Shown here piece after piece: positions 1 to 8,990 of a DNA stretch of 64,000 nt. The translations under genes were made by a program, and so were the position numbers. The stretch covers positions 186,001-250,000 of the forward strand of contig NZ_CANMTH010000002.1 of NCBI RefSeq assembly GCF_947500765.1, read 5' to 3'. The stretch is from an uncultured Formosa sp. GTDB lineage: Bacteria; Bacteroidota; Bacteroidia; Flavobacteriales; Flavobacteriaceae. The notes under the pieces are model-generated. The model searched no databases. It worked only from the letters and a program-made list of their open reading frames with translations, and had not been told where the DNA came from. Position 1 is the first letter of the stretch, and each line of letters opens with the position of its first letter.

Positions 1-44
1 TTTGCAAATTATATGTTAAATTTATGTAGCTCTAAATTATAGCT

Positions 45-1025
45 TTATAGTGCCATTAAATTGCAACCACGAATATCCGAATTATCAAAGCGACCAATGA
101 CTTCAAAGGCGTTTTCTCCTGTAATTTTTCCTAAATCTTGTGTTGCTATAAAAGCACAAGAATTTACATTGGCTAAATCAATAACATTTATGCCTCCAGT
201 TTTTCCTTCAGTCTGAATTGTTAGTGCATCTTCAGGGTCTCGCGTTAAAATTTTCATCCAGGGTGGACAGTTAAAAATACCATGACCTTTAGAATAGCCC
301 TGACTTAAAAGTTCGGTCATGCCATATTCGCTGTGTATTTCGTTTACACCAAATCCTGCTTTTAAAATATTGTGTAGCTCGGTTCTAATAAGTTCTTTTC
401 GGCGCCCTTTCATGCCTCCGGTTTCCATAATAATGGTGTGTTTTAATTTAAATTGATGCGCTTCAACTAAATCTAATAAAGCAAAAGAAACACCTATTAG
501 AAGCACCTTTTGTCCTCTAGAATCTAAATCGATTAATTTTGATTTTAATTCTGATAAGTTATCTAAATAAAATCCGCTTTCAGGATGATTCGATTGGTTA
601 ATCATATCGTTAACCATATATATTAAAGACGATCCGTTACGCTCTAAATAAGAAGGTAACAATGCTAAAACTACGTAATCTTCAATGTTCCCATATGCAT
701 TAGTAAATCCTTTTCTAAAACTATCTTCGTAAATAGATGTGTCGGTTACCAAGTGTTTACTTGTTATACTCCCTGTGGTTCCACTACTAGAAAATGTGCA
801 TTGTACGGGTTTGGAACTGCTTAAAATGTCGCGAGTTTTAAAAAATTCTATCGGTAAAAAAGGAATGTCTTTATAATGCTTTATATCGCTTGGATGAATG
901 TATAGTAAGTCGCAAAACGATCTGTAAGTACGATTGTTTTTAAACTGAAATTGAAATACGTTCAATGCATGTTCATTAAATTGGTCTTCCGTTTTAATAT
1001 TAAAAATAGCTTGAGTATCAATCAT
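45..1025 (-). CDS. LuxE-like acyl-protein synthetase family enzyme
   Basis: A 326-residue predicted adenylate-forming enzyme of the LuxE/acyl-protein synthetase type, which activates a carboxylic acid as an acyl-AMP. Two motifs support this: SSSGTTGS at about residues 79-86 (phosphate-binding loop) and EYGMTE at about 236-241 (the YGxTE motif of the ANL superfamily). The ATG at 1025 was chosen. An extension to 1127 would add 34 hydrophobic residues but would have to cross the rho-independent terminator of the upstream gene. No luciferase or fatty-acid reductase genes are nearby, so bioluminescence is not implied. The acyl acceptor is unknown. The family call is good, the substrate is not. Confidence 0.8.
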   Translation of the reverse strand: MIDTQAIFNIKTEDQFNEHALNVFQFQFKNNRTYRSFCDLLYIHPSDIKHYKDIPFLPIEFFKTRDILSSSKPVQCTFSSSGTTGSITSKHLVTDTSIYEDSFRKGFTNAYGNIEDYVVLALLPSYLERNGSSLIYMVNDMINQSNHPESGFYLDNLSELKSKLIDLDSRGQKVLLIGVSFALLDLVEAHQFKLKHTIIMETGGMKGRRKELIRTELHNILKAGFGVNEIHSEYGMTELLSQGYSKGHGIFNCPPWMKILTRDPEDALTIQTEGKTGGINVIDLANVNSCAFIATQDLGKITGENAFEVIGRFDNSDIRGCNLMAL

Positions 1026-1048
1026 AGTTTTGAGATAAAAAACATAGG

Positions 1049-1080
1049 CAAAAATAGTTAAAATAAAAAAGCATTGCCAA
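1049..1080 (-). promoter_or_regulatory. Candidate promoter of the LuxE-like gene
   Basis: On the minus strand there is a TATTTTTG at 1049-1056, matching the flavobacterial -7 consensus TAnnTTTG. A TTG lies 21 nt upstream at 1078-1080. It sits 24 nt before the chosen ATG, which supports that start. The TTG falls in the loop of the preceding terminator, so the -33 match may be chance. Confidence 0.35.
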
Positions 1081-1094
1081 GAGCAATGCTTTAA
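1065..1094 (-). terminator. Rho-independent terminator after the small T9SS-tail gene
   Basis: A perfect stem pairs 1068-1077 with 1083-1092 around a 5-nt loop. On the minus strand it is followed by a run of six T at 1070-1065. It lies between the small T9SS gene and the LuxE-like gene, so the two are transcribed separately. Confidence 0.75.
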
Positions 1095-1133
1095 AAAAAA
1101 TGTTTTCAATATAATATTTAAAGACAACTAACG

Positions 1134-1466
1134 TTATCGAACTACAAGTTTTCTGGTTGTAGAGATATTGTTTTCTTTAATTTTAATAATGTAAATTCCA
1201 GAATGTAATTTAGAGATGTTCATTTCTTTGCCAAAAAGAGTGGTTTGTAAGATAGATTTTCCTAAAACATTAAAAATTTCAATATCCTTAGTCAAGTTGT
1301 TTTTAGTAACAATATATAATTTACCATTACTAACAGGGTTAGGGTAAATTGTAAGTTCTTCAATGCTTTGTGTAATATCAGTATCTACGGCTTGTGCTTG
1401 CGCGGTAACCGATATTACAAGAAATAAAAAGAAAGATAAAATAGTAAGTAAGTATTTTTTTTTCAT
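1134..1466 (-). CDS. Small secreted protein, signal peptide plus T9SS type A sorting domain
   Basis: A 110-residue protein made almost entirely of export signals. Residues 1-25 are a signal peptide (MKKKYLLTILSFFLFLVISV then TAQAQA). After a spacer of about 15 residues comes a C-terminal Por-secretion-tail domain, with YPNPV, an IFNVLGK strand, the LHSGIYIIKI motif and a terminal KLVVR. Type A T9SS domains direct outer-membrane translocation and are usually cleaved. There is effectively no passenger domain. The start at 1466 gives a clean signal peptide, and the longer reading to 1514 has a poor start codon. It may be a real small secreted protein or the remnant of a larger one. Confidence 0.75.
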   Translation of the reverse strand: MKKKYLLTILSFFLFLVISVTAQAQAVDTDITQSIEELTIYPNPVSNGKLYIVTKNNLTKDIEIFNVLGKSILQTTLFGKEMNISKLHSGIYIIKIKENNISTTRKLVVR

Positions 1467-1626
1467 GTAATCATGATTAATATATAAAGGTAATAAAATC
1501 ACAACAAATTTCAAGCCATAAGTGTATAAACTGCATTTTTATTGTTCTTAAATTATTATAGTGTAAGTTCGAAGTTACGTTATTGTTATTAAAAAATTGT
1601 TTTCTATAAATGATTGTTATATATTT

Positions 1627-1634
1627 TATCTTTG
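1627..1634 (+). promoter_or_regulatory. -7 element of the two-component operon
   Basis: TATCTTTG fits the TAnnTTTG consensus and lies 30 nt upstream of the response regulator ATG. No well-spaced TTG was found for the -33 region; the nearest TTGT is about 27 nt away. Confidence 0.45.
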
Positions 1635-1664
1635 AAGATTAAATAACATTTTAATAAACTAAAA

Positions 1665-2339
1665 ATGGACATAAAAATTTTGTTGGTTGATGATGAGCCG
1701 GATATTTTAGAAATAGTTGGTTATAATTTATCTTCTGAAGGCTACGAAGTCATTACAGCAGAAAATGGAATTGAAGCCGTAAAAAAAGCTAAAAAAGAAA
1801 AGCCACAACTTATCATTATGGATGTAATGATGCCAGAAATGGATGGTATTGAAGCTTGCGAACAAATTAGAAACATTCCAGAATTAAAAGATACTATCAT
1901 TACATTTTTAACAGCTAGAGGAGAAGATTATTCTCAAGTTGCTGGATTTGATGCAGGTGCAGACGATTATATAACAAAACCAGTAAAACCAAAGGTTTTA
2001 GTAAGTAAAGTGAAAGCTTTATTAAGACGTTTAAAGGAAGAGTCTATAAACGAATCTATAGTTAAAATAGGTGATTTAACGATTAATAGAGACGAATATA
2101 AAATTGTTTTAAAAGATGAAGAAATTGTACTGCCAAGAAAAGAATTTGAACTATTATCTTTATTAGCTTCTAAACCAGGAAAAGTGTTTAAGCGTGAAGA
2201 AATTTTAGATAAAGTTTGGGGCAATGAAGTCGTAGTTGGCGGACGAACAATAGATGTTCATATTCGTAAACTTCGTGAAAAAATTGGTGATCATTGTTTC
2301 AAAACAGTCAAGGGAGTTGGTTATAAGTTTGTAGATTAA
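1665..2339 (+). CDS. PhoB/OmpR-family response regulator
   Basis: A 224-residue DNA-binding response regulator. The receiver domain (about 1-120) has the acidic pair D9/D10, phospho-acceptor D53 in IIMDVMMP, T83 and K105 in the ITKPVKPK segment. A winged-helix OmpR-type effector domain follows (about 130-222), with the typical ending GVGYKFVD. Its stop overlaps the start of the sensor kinase by one base (TAATG), so the two are co-translated. The pair resembles PhoB/PhoR, but nothing in the neighbourhood is phosphate-related, so the signal is left open. Confidence 0.93.
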   Translation: MDIKILLVDDEPDILEIVGYNLSSEGYEVITAENGIEAVKKAKKEKPQLIIMDVMMPEMDGIEACEQIRNIPELKDTIITFLTARGEDYSQVAGFDAGADDYITKPVKPKVLVSKVKALLRRLKEESINESIVKIGDLTINRDEYKIVLKDEEIVLPRKEFELLSLLASKPGKVFKREEILDKVWGNEVVVGGRTIDVHIRKLREKIGDHCFKTVKGVGYKFVD

Positions 2340-3382
2340 TGCCGAAAAAAACGAGAAAAACATACAAGTTCGCAATTAAAACTGCGGGATATTCATCCGT
2401 ATTATTAGGTTTCCTTTTTGGACTATATTTATACATTTTTTCTGTTTTAAATGTTTTTCATTTATTAGTTTTTATTGCACTCTTCTTTTTGGGATGCTTT
2501 AGTATTATTCAATATCGTGTAGAGATTTTTATCTATAAAAGAGTGAAAAAAATATACGACGATTTAACATTGTTAGAATCAACTAGTCTTCGTAAAAAAA
2601 GAATAACTACAGATATGGCAACACTTACTCAAGAAATTGATAAGTATGCAAAAGATAAAAAAATAGAAATAGAAATGTTACAAGTTCGTGAGGAGTATAG
2701 AAAGGAATTTCTAGGAAATGTTTCTCACGAATTAAAAACCCCTCTTTTTACGGTTCAAGGTTATATTTTAACCTTACTTGAAGGTGCGGGAAATGATAAA
2801 AATATTAGAGAAAAATATTTAGATCGTGCCAGTAAAGGTGTAGAACGTTTAATATATATAGTAAATGATTTAGATATGATTACCAAATTAGAAGTTGGTG
2901 ATTTAAGTTTAAAGATTGAAAAATTTGATATCGTAGAGTTAGTTTCAAATGTGTTTGAAATGTTTGAAATGAAAGCTGCAAAAAAGCGAATTACACTTAC
3001 TTTTGATCGTGATTATAATACCCCGATTTTTGTAAATGCCGATAAAGAGCGCATCCAGCAAGTATTAACTAATTTAGTGGTTAACTCGATAAAATATGGG
3101 CATGATAAAGGTACTACAGAGGTAAGTATAGAAGATTTAATTAAAAACAAAGTTATTGTTCGTGTTACAGATAACGGAGAAGGAATTCTTCCTAATCATA
3201 TTCCACGTTTGTTTGAACGTTTCTATAGAGTAGATAAAAGTGGTTCTAGAAAAGAAGGTGGTTCTGGTTTAGGTTTAGCTATTGTTAAACATATTATTGA
3301 AGCTCACGACGAAAAAATTTACATTGAAAGTGATTTTGGTGTTGGTAGTGAATTTTCCTTTACGTTAGAAAAGACTAAATAA
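2339..3382 (+). CDS. Membrane sensor histidine kinase (PhoR-like)
   Basis: A 347-residue kinase with two membrane helices at about residues 17-37 and 40-58 and almost no periplasmic loop. Next come a short linker, a HisKA domain with H130 in NVSHELKTPL, and a HATPase domain. The HATPase domain shows the N box (NLVVNSIKYG), G1 (DNGEGIL) and G2 (GSGLGLAIVKHI). The lack of an extracytoplasmic sensing domain suggests it senses the membrane or a partner protein. It is the cognate partner of the upstream regulator. Its last 18 bases overlap the 3' end of the convergent glycosyltransferase gene. Confidence 0.93.
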   Translation: MPKKTRKTYKFAIKTAGYSSVLLGFLFGLYLYIFSVLNVFHLLVFIALFFLGCFSIIQYRVEIFIYKRVKKIYDDLTLLESTSLRKKRITTDMATLTQEIDKYAKDKKIEIEMLQVREEYRKEFLGNVSHELKTPLFTVQGYILTLLEGAGNDKNIREKYLDRASKGVERLIYIVNDLDMITKLEVGDLSLKIEKFDIVELVSNVFEMFEMKAAKKRITLTFDRDYNTPIFVNADKERIQQVLTNLVVNSIKYGHDKGTTEVSIEDLIKNKVIVRVTDNGEGILPNHIPRLFERFYRVDKSGSRKEGGSGLGLAIVKHIIEAHDEKIYIESDFGVGSEFSFTLEKTK

Positions 3383-4411
3383 ATCTTTAAAATTAGCAGT
3401 TGTATTTTGTCCGTTTAATCCTTTGTATGCTGTGATGTTTTTTAATTTATCTATTGTGAATTCAGATTGTTTACAGTATGGAACAAGTTTTAATTTATCT
3501 AAACGTTCAGCTAAATATTCTTGTTCAAACTGACCAGGTGTAGGAATAAAAAATGATTTTTTCCCTAACACAGATAAATCCATAACGGTAGTATAACCAG
3601 ACCTAGAAAGCACAAATTCACTAGCGTTTAGTGCATTTTCTAAGGCTTTTCCTGTCATAAAATTGGTTATGGTTAAGTTGCCTTCAGTTGTTGTGTTTTG
3701 TTCTTTTTCAATAACACCACGAACACATAAAATGCGTCTAGAATCTGTTTTAAATATTTCTAATAATTTTTCTTCTAAGAATGTACGTTGAGGTTCCGGG
3801 CCAGAAAGTAAAATCATGATATCGTAAGTTCTTTCAACATTTTGTCTTTCAAATCGACTTAAAGGCCCTAAATATTTTAAAGGAATTTCTATCCCTTTCA
3901 TATGGCTTAATTTACCACTTAAACTCGGTTCGTTTTCATGGTCTGGCACCCAGCATTGATTAAATTTTTCAATAATGTGCTGATGCATTTTAGTGCTTAA
4001 CCAAGTTGTGTTTCCGCTTAAAACTTGTAATTGATGTGTTATAAAAACTGAAGGAATTTTTTTACTGTGTACACCAAGTCTATTGTCGGAGATAATACCA
4101 TCTATGTTATGCGTTTCAATAATTGCTTTAGTTGCCTTTTTTTCAGCTTTAATAGCTTTTATCAATTTCGGAGAATCTTTTAAAAGTTTAAGTTTAAAAA
4201 AATGACCTTTTTTTGCGTAGGTAATATCATAAGCAGGTAGCTCAACCGTTTCAATAGTTGGGAATTCCTTTTTTAAAAGCGCTAAAGCAATACCGTCACT
4301 AGCAATTACAGGAGTAAAATGATTTGTAATTAATTGATTTATAATAGGTATGCAGCGTGTGGCATGGCCTAGTCCCCAATTTAAAGGTGCAATAAGTATT
4401 CGTTTTTTCAT
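3365..4411 (-). CDS. MurG-like glycosyltransferase (TIGR00661-type)
   Basis: A 348-residue GT-B-fold glycosyltransferase-like protein of the uncharacterised family often annotated simply as glycosyltransferase. The N-terminal loop PLNWGLGHATRCIPII (about residues 8-23) is the donor-domain glycine motif seen in MurG relatives. The C-terminal half contains FVLSRSGYTTVMDLSVLGKK and PTPGQFEQEYLAERL, the nucleotide-sugar-binding region. No signal peptide is seen, so it is cytoplasmic or peripheral. The acceptor is unknown. It runs convergently into the histidine kinase gene with an 18-bp overlap. Confidence 0.8.
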   Translation of the reverse strand: MKKRILIAPLNWGLGHATRCIPIINQLITNHFTPVIASDGIALALLKKEFPTIETVELPAYDITYAKKGHFFKLKLLKDSPKLIKAIKAEKKATKAIIETHNIDGIISDNRLGVHSKKIPSVFITHQLQVLSGNTTWLSTKMHQHIIEKFNQCWVPDHENEPSLSGKLSHMKGIEIPLKYLGPLSRFERQNVERTYDIMILLSGPEPQRTFLEEKLLEIFKTDSRRILCVRGVIEKEQNTTTEGNLTITNFMTGKALENALNASEFVLSRSGYTTVMDLSVLGKKSFFIPTPGQFEQEYLAERLDKLKLVPYCKQSEFTIDKLKNITAYKGLNGQNTTANFKDLFSLF

Positions 4412-4630
4412 AAAAAGGAGAGCTAAACGTTTTTAGTATATTTATAAATATAGTCCTATAATCACTGAAAAGGATGTTTAAATATCATAAAAAAGATTCA
4501 ATCCAATATGTCCTAATTCTTATAAAAATCTTTAATTATTATTAAATTTTAAAACTAAAGGCGAAAAAATTGTAAATTAATAACAGTCTACCGTATTTTC
4601 GCAATTATTTTACAAGTAAATTTTTATATA

Positions 4631-5305
4631 GTGGGGAGCAAAAATAAATTGAAACGATTTAGAGAAAATGAAACTTTTAGCAATGTGTTTCAGCCAACTC
4701 GTGAAGCATTGGTAGATGCAGAATTTGATTTAAAAGGACATTGGAACGAAAAAGTCTTTAAAAACGATAACCCTCTAGTTTTAGAATTAGGTTGTGGTAA
4801 AGGTGAATACTCTGTTGGGTTAGCTCAGAAATTTCCCAATAAAAATTTTATAGGTATAGATATTAAGGGAGCTAGATTTTGGAGAGGTGCTAAAACAGCT
4901 ATTGAAGAAGGTATTCCTAATGTTGCTTTTCTAAGAACTCAAATTGAATTAATTCAATATGCTTTTGCAGAAGGAGAAGTAGACGAAATTTGGATTACAT
5001 TTCCAGATCCACAAATAAAATATAAGCGTACTAAGCATAGAATGACGAACACTGAGTTTTTAGAGAAATATAAAAGTATCTTAAAACCAGACGGTGTTAT
5101 GAATTTAAAGACCGATAGTGAGTTTATGCATGGTTATACATTAGGGATTTTACATGGGGCCGGACATGAGGTTTTATATGCAAACCACGATGTATATAAG
5201 CAAGAAGGAAGTCCAGAAGAGGTCACTGAAATACAAACGTTTTACGAATCTCAGTATTTAGTAAAAGGAAAAGCTATAACGTACATTAGATTTAAAATTA
5301 AATAA
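4631..5305 (+). CDS. trmB: tRNA (guanosine(46)-N7)-methyltransferase TrmB
   Basis: A 224-residue SAM-dependent enzyme that methylates N7 of G46 in the tRNA variable loop. The SAM-binding motif LELGCGKGEYSVGLA is at about residues 51-65. The family signature ITFPDPQIKYKRTKHRM lies near residue 120, and a TFYESQYLVKGKAITYI C-terminus matches TrmB. The start codon is GTG, giving the usual flavobacterial N-terminus GSKNKLKRFRENETF; no in-frame ATG lies upstream. It heads an operon with the LysE-type transporter (3-nt gap) and the alkyltransferase-like gene. Confidence 0.95.
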   Translation: MGSKNKLKRFRENETFSNVFQPTREALVDAEFDLKGHWNEKVFKNDNPLVLELGCGKGEYSVGLAQKFPNKNFIGIDIKGARFWRGAKTAIEEGIPNVAFLRTQIELIQYAFAEGEVDEIWITFPDPQIKYKRTKHRMTNTEFLEKYKSILKPDGVMNLKTDSEFMHGYTLGILHGAGHEVLYANHDVYKQEGSPEEVTEIQTFYESQYLVKGKAITYIRFKIK

Positions 5306-5308
5306 GGT

Positions 5309-5944
5309 TTGAATATTACGCTCATCTTCTTTTTAGGTTTTATTGTGTCTTTGGTTGGAGTAGTGCCACCAGGTCTTCTAAATATGACCGCCGCAAAAAT
5401 TAGTTTAAAAGAAGGATATACACGTGGTATTGTTTTTTCAATAGGGGCTTGTGTTATTGTTTTAATACAAACATTTATAGCTGTTATTTTTGCCAGATAT
5501 TTAACAAGACATCCAGATGTTGTTAATGTTTTACAACGTGTAGCATTAGTTATTTTTATTTTAATATCTATGTATTTCTTCTTTATAGCAAAAGGAGATG
5601 GCGATGTTTCTAGTGAAAAAATTCCAGAAATTAGAAGTAAGAAAAGCCGGTTTTTTCAAGGTTTACTAATGTCTGCGTTAAATATGTTTCCTATTCCGTT
5701 TCAAGCATATATGAGTGTGACACTCGCTTCTTTTGGATGGTTAACTTTCGAACAAACAGATATTCTGGCATACGTTTTTGGATCGGCTATGGGGTCTTTT
5801 GTGATGCTTTATCTGTATATGATATTTTTTGATAAAATTAAAAGCACACAATTTAAGTCTCAGAAAAATATGAACCGCTTAATTGGTGGTATTACGGCAG
5901 TTGTTGCTTTGGTAACTTTAATTCATGTAATAAAAGAGGTGTAA
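5309..5944 (+). CDS. LysE/RhtB-family transporter
   Basis: A 211-residue inner-membrane protein with about six hydrophobic segments and the LysE-family N-terminal region GFIVSLVGVVPPGLLNMTA. Family members export amino acids or other small metabolites; the substrate cannot be read from the sequence. A TTG start is used, three bases after the trmB stop, and no ATG is available before residue 26. Its stop overlaps the next start by one base (TAATG), so translation is probably coupled. Confidence 0.8.
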   Translation: MNITLIFFLGFIVSLVGVVPPGLLNMTAAKISLKEGYTRGIVFSIGACVIVLIQTFIAVIFARYLTRHPDVVNVLQRVALVIFILISMYFFFIAKGDGDVSSEKIPEIRSKKSRFFQGLLMSALNMFPIPFQAYMSVTLASFGWLTFEQTDILAYVFGSAMGSFVMLYLYMIFFDKIKSTQFKSQKNMNRLIGGITAVVALVTLIHVIKEV

Positions 5945-6291
5945 TGAAGCCAGAAACACTTCGGTTTTTTGATCGTGTTTACGAAGTAGTTAAGCAAATT
6001 CCGTACGGTAAAGTGACTAATTATGGTGCAATTGCAAGATATTTAGGAGCTGCAAAAAGTGCAAGAATTGTTGGGTATGCCATGAATGCTTCTCATAATA
6101 TGGACGATGTTCCTGCCCATCGTGTTGTGAATAGAAACGGACTTCTTACCGGTAAATTTCATTTTGATGGAACAAATCTTATGCAACAACTCTTAGAAAG
6201 CGAGGGTGTTAAGGTGAAAAATAATCAAGTAGAAAATCTTGAAACATATTACTGGGATCCTAACGAGGCTTTAAGCCAACTTGACGTGTAA
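5944..6291 (+). CDS. Alkyltransferase-like protein (ATL), MGMT fold lacking the catalytic cysteine
   Basis: A 115-residue protein with the DNA-binding domain of O6-alkylguanine-DNA alkyltransferase. The usual PCHRV active site reads PAHRV here (P57-A58-H59-R60-V61), so the alkyl-acceptor cysteine is alanine. The base-flipping tyrosine region (VTNYGAIA, Y27) and the arginine-finger region (SARIVGYAM, R41) are kept. ATL proteins bind O6-alkylguanine lesions without repairing them and hand them to nucleotide excision repair; Thermus ATL also has alanine at this position. It is the last gene of the trmB operon. Confidence 0.9.
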   Translation: MKPETLRFFDRVYEVVKQIPYGKVTNYGAIARYLGAAKSARIVGYAMNASHNMDDVPAHRVVNRNGLLTGKFHFDGTNLMQQLLESEGVKVKNNQVENLETYYWDPNEALSQLDV

Positions 6292-6348
6292 AAAGGAAAT
6301 TGATTTGTAGCGGTTTTTGTTATCTTGTAAGGCTAATAATCTCTACTT

Positions 6349-8898
6349 ATGAAATTTAATATTGTTGCTGTCTTAATACTGTGCAGTCTGTGGTCTTGTA
6401 AAAAAGAAACTAAAGATTATTCTGAAATACAACCTGGAGTATCTTGGGAATTAGCACAGCACAGAAAAGCTAATCTATCTGATATTAATTATAAGCTAAG
6501 CTTTAATTTGCCAGAAGAAAAATTAAAACCTATTCTAGCAAATCTAGAATTACGTGTTACTCTTAAAGATGTAAATGCGCCTTTAGTTTTAGATTTTAAT
6601 CCAAATAATACATACAATCCAAAAGTTTTTATTGCTTCAGATTCTATTGAAAGTATTCAGGAACACGAACATCTTATTATTCCACAAAATTATTTAAAAA
6701 CAGGTGAGAATGTTTTTCAAATAGAATTCCAAGCTGGCGATCAATATTTATATAGAAACGATGAGTATTTATATACATTATCTGTTCCAGATCACGCTAG
6801 AGCCTTGTTTCCTTGTTTTGATCAGCCAAATCTAAAAGCAAGCTTTAATTTAGAACTTACAGCACCTAAAGATTGGAATGTATTAAGTGCTACTTATCCA
6901 CAAATCACCTCAGAAACAGCTAATAATTCAACCTATGTTTTCGAAACATCGAATGTCATGAGTACGTATTTATTTTCGTTTGTAGCAGGGAAGTTTAACG
7001 AAGTTACTCGCCACAATCATAGGTTTTTATACCGTGAAGAAGATTCTCTTAAAATTAAGGAAAGTTTAGATCCTATTTTTAAGTTACATAAAAAATCATT
7101 AACCTTTTTAGAAGATTATACCGCTTATCAATTTCCATTTAAAAAGTTAGATTTTGCTTCCATTCCATTCTTTCAGTTTGGAGGCATGGAGCATGTTGGA
7201 GCAATTCAGTATAAAGAATCTTCACTGTTTTTTGAAGATTATATGCCGAAACTGTCGCATTGGAATCGTGCTAATTTAATTTCTCATGAAGTGTCCCATA
7301 TGTGGTTCGGAAATTTGGTAACCATGAATTGGTTTGACGATGTTTGGTTAAAAGAAGTATTCGCAAATTTTATGGCAGCCAAAGTGGTAAATCCAAACTT
7401 TCCAGAGCTAAATTTCGATCTTCTTACTTTAGTTACAAAAGCACCAAGAGCATATAATGTAGATCGTACGAAAGGTACAAATGCAATTCGCCAAAACTTA
7501 GATAATTTAAATAATGCTGGGAGTTTATATGGAGCCATAATTTATAATAAGGCACCTATAATGATGAATCAATTGGAAATGTTATTAGGAAAAGAGCAAT
7601 TTCGAATAGGTATTCAGGAATACATAAAAACCTATGCAAATAATAATGCTACTTGGGAAGATTTAATAGCTATTTTTGATGCAAAGTCTGATACAGATCT
7701 CAAGACATGGAGTAATGTTTGGGTGAATCAATCTGGAAGACCCGTGTTTACAAACGATATTGTTTATGAAAATAATACTATAAAGTCTCTAACACTACAT
7801 CAGAAAGCAGAAAATGGAAGCGCTAATTTGTGGCCGCAGAAATTAGAAATGGAGTTAATTTATTTAGATTCTATTGCAAAAAGAACAGTTTTTGTTGAAG
7901 GGAAATCTCAAGAAATAAAAAGCTTGCAAGGGATGCCTAAACCAAAAGCAATAGTTTACAATAGCGACGGTTATGGGTATGGTGTTTTTCCTATAGATTC
8001 CGTAACAGCTTTAAATAGTTATCGGTTAAAAGATGAAGTTGCAAGAGCTTCAAATTATATTAATACTTATGAAAATGCACTGTTAGGAAATATTCCTATA
8101 AAAACGGCTTTAAATACTTTTTTAAATGGTTTGCAATATGAAAGTAACGAGTTAATTATGGGGACGCTGTCTTCAGATTTTACAAGTTTATATTGGGATT
8201 TTTTAAGTGATGCCGAACGGGAACAACTTCAGCCAACTCTATCTAAAAAATTATGGAAACGTTTAAATATGAAGTTATCTACGTCTGTTAAAAAGAATGT
8301 GTATAAGGCATTCTCTAATATAGCATATGGAGGTGAAAGTTTAAATCAGTTGTATAAGATTTGGAATAAAGATGTAGTGATAGATAGTTTAAAGTTAAAC
8401 GAAAAGGATATTACGCGTTTGGCTATGACATTGGTTTTGTACAATCATCCAAAGCATGAAGATATTTTAGAAAAAGCAGAAACACAGATTTCAAGTGCAG
8501 ATGCTATGGATAGATTTAAATTCTTATTACCAGCGTTGTCTTCAAATAATGCAGATCGTGAAACACTGTTTTTGTCTTTTAAAGATGTTAAAAATAGAAA
8601 AAAATCTAATTGGGTCGAGACAGCAAATCATTATATTCATCATCCGTTACATCAAAAAGAAGCGATTAAATATGTGTCTTTAAGTTTAGATGTGTTGGAA
8701 GAGGTAAAGAATACTAGCGATTTGTTTTTTCCATTAAAATGGTTAGAATCAACCATTGGTAAATATCAATCTAAAGAAGCCCAAACTATTTTAAATATGT
8801 ATTTAAGTACTCATCCAGAACTAAATCCACAATTAAAATTTAAAATTTTACAAGCCACAGATAATCTAAGTCGCTACCAAGATATGATTTCAAACTAA
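6349..8898 (+). CDS. M1-family metallo-aminopeptidase, lipoprotein
   Basis: An 849-residue zinc aminopeptidase. A lipoprotein signal (residues 1-17, ILCSLWSC, C17) places it in the envelope, probably the periplasm. The zinc site is intact: HEVSH at 313-317, then 18 residues to the third ligand E336 in WLKEVFANF. The substrate-recognition GAMEN motif is altered to GGMEH at 278-282. An N-terminal beta-saddle, the catalytic domain and a long helical C-terminal domain fit an ERAP/APN-type M1 enzyme. It probably trims peptides after outer-membrane import. It is monocistronic. Confidence 0.92.
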   Translation: MKFNIVAVLILCSLWSCKKETKDYSEIQPGVSWELAQHRKANLSDINYKLSFNLPEEKLKPILANLELRVTLKDVNAPLVLDFNPNNTYNPKVFIASDSIESIQEHEHLIIPQNYLKTGENVFQIEFQAGDQYLYRNDEYLYTLSVPDHARALFPCFDQPNLKASFNLELTAPKDWNVLSATYPQITSETANNSTYVFETSNVMSTYLFSFVAGKFNEVTRHNHRFLYREEDSLKIKESLDPIFKLHKKSLTFLEDYTAYQFPFKKLDFASIPFFQFGGMEHVGAIQYKESSLFFEDYMPKLSHWNRANLISHEVSHMWFGNLVTMNWFDDVWLKEVFANFMAAKVVNPNFPELNFDLLTLVTKAPRAYNVDRTKGTNAIRQNLDNLNNAGSLYGAIIYNKAPIMMNQLEMLLGKEQFRIGIQEYIKTYANNNATWEDLIAIFDAKSDTDLKTWSNVWVNQSGRPVFTNDIVYENNTIKSLTLHQKAENGSANLWPQKLEMELIYLDSIAKRTVFVEGKSQEIKSLQGMPKPKAIVYNSDGYGYGVFPIDSVTALNSYRLKDEVARASNYINTYENALLGNIPIKTALNTFLNGLQYESNELIMGTLSSDFTSLYWDFLSDAEREQLQPTLSKKLWKRLNMKLSTSVKKNVYKAFSNIAYGGESLNQLYKIWNKDVVIDSLKLNEKDITRLAMTLVLYNHPKHEDILEKAETQISSADAMDRFKFLLPALSSNNADRETLFLSFKDVKNRKKSNWVETANHYIHHPLHQKEAIKYVSLSLDVLEEVKNTSDLFFPLKWLESTIGKYQSKEAQTILNMYLSTHPELNPQLKFKILQATDNLSRYQDMISN

Positions 8899-8990
8899 AG
8901 TCTTTTTAGTTTTTAGTTAAAGCAGTAAACTAGCTTTGTAATTAACAAATCTTTGCCAAATAAGTGTTTCAATAATTAAACAATTCACAG

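Noticed and set aside
45..1025. Bioluminescence (lux) function
   Set aside because: Only a LuxE-like enzyme is present; luxAB and luxCD are absent.
1026..1127. 34-residue N-terminal extension of the LuxE-like protein
   Set aside because: It would run through the terminator hairpin at 1065-1094 and adds a hydrophobic stretch not expected in this cytosolic family.
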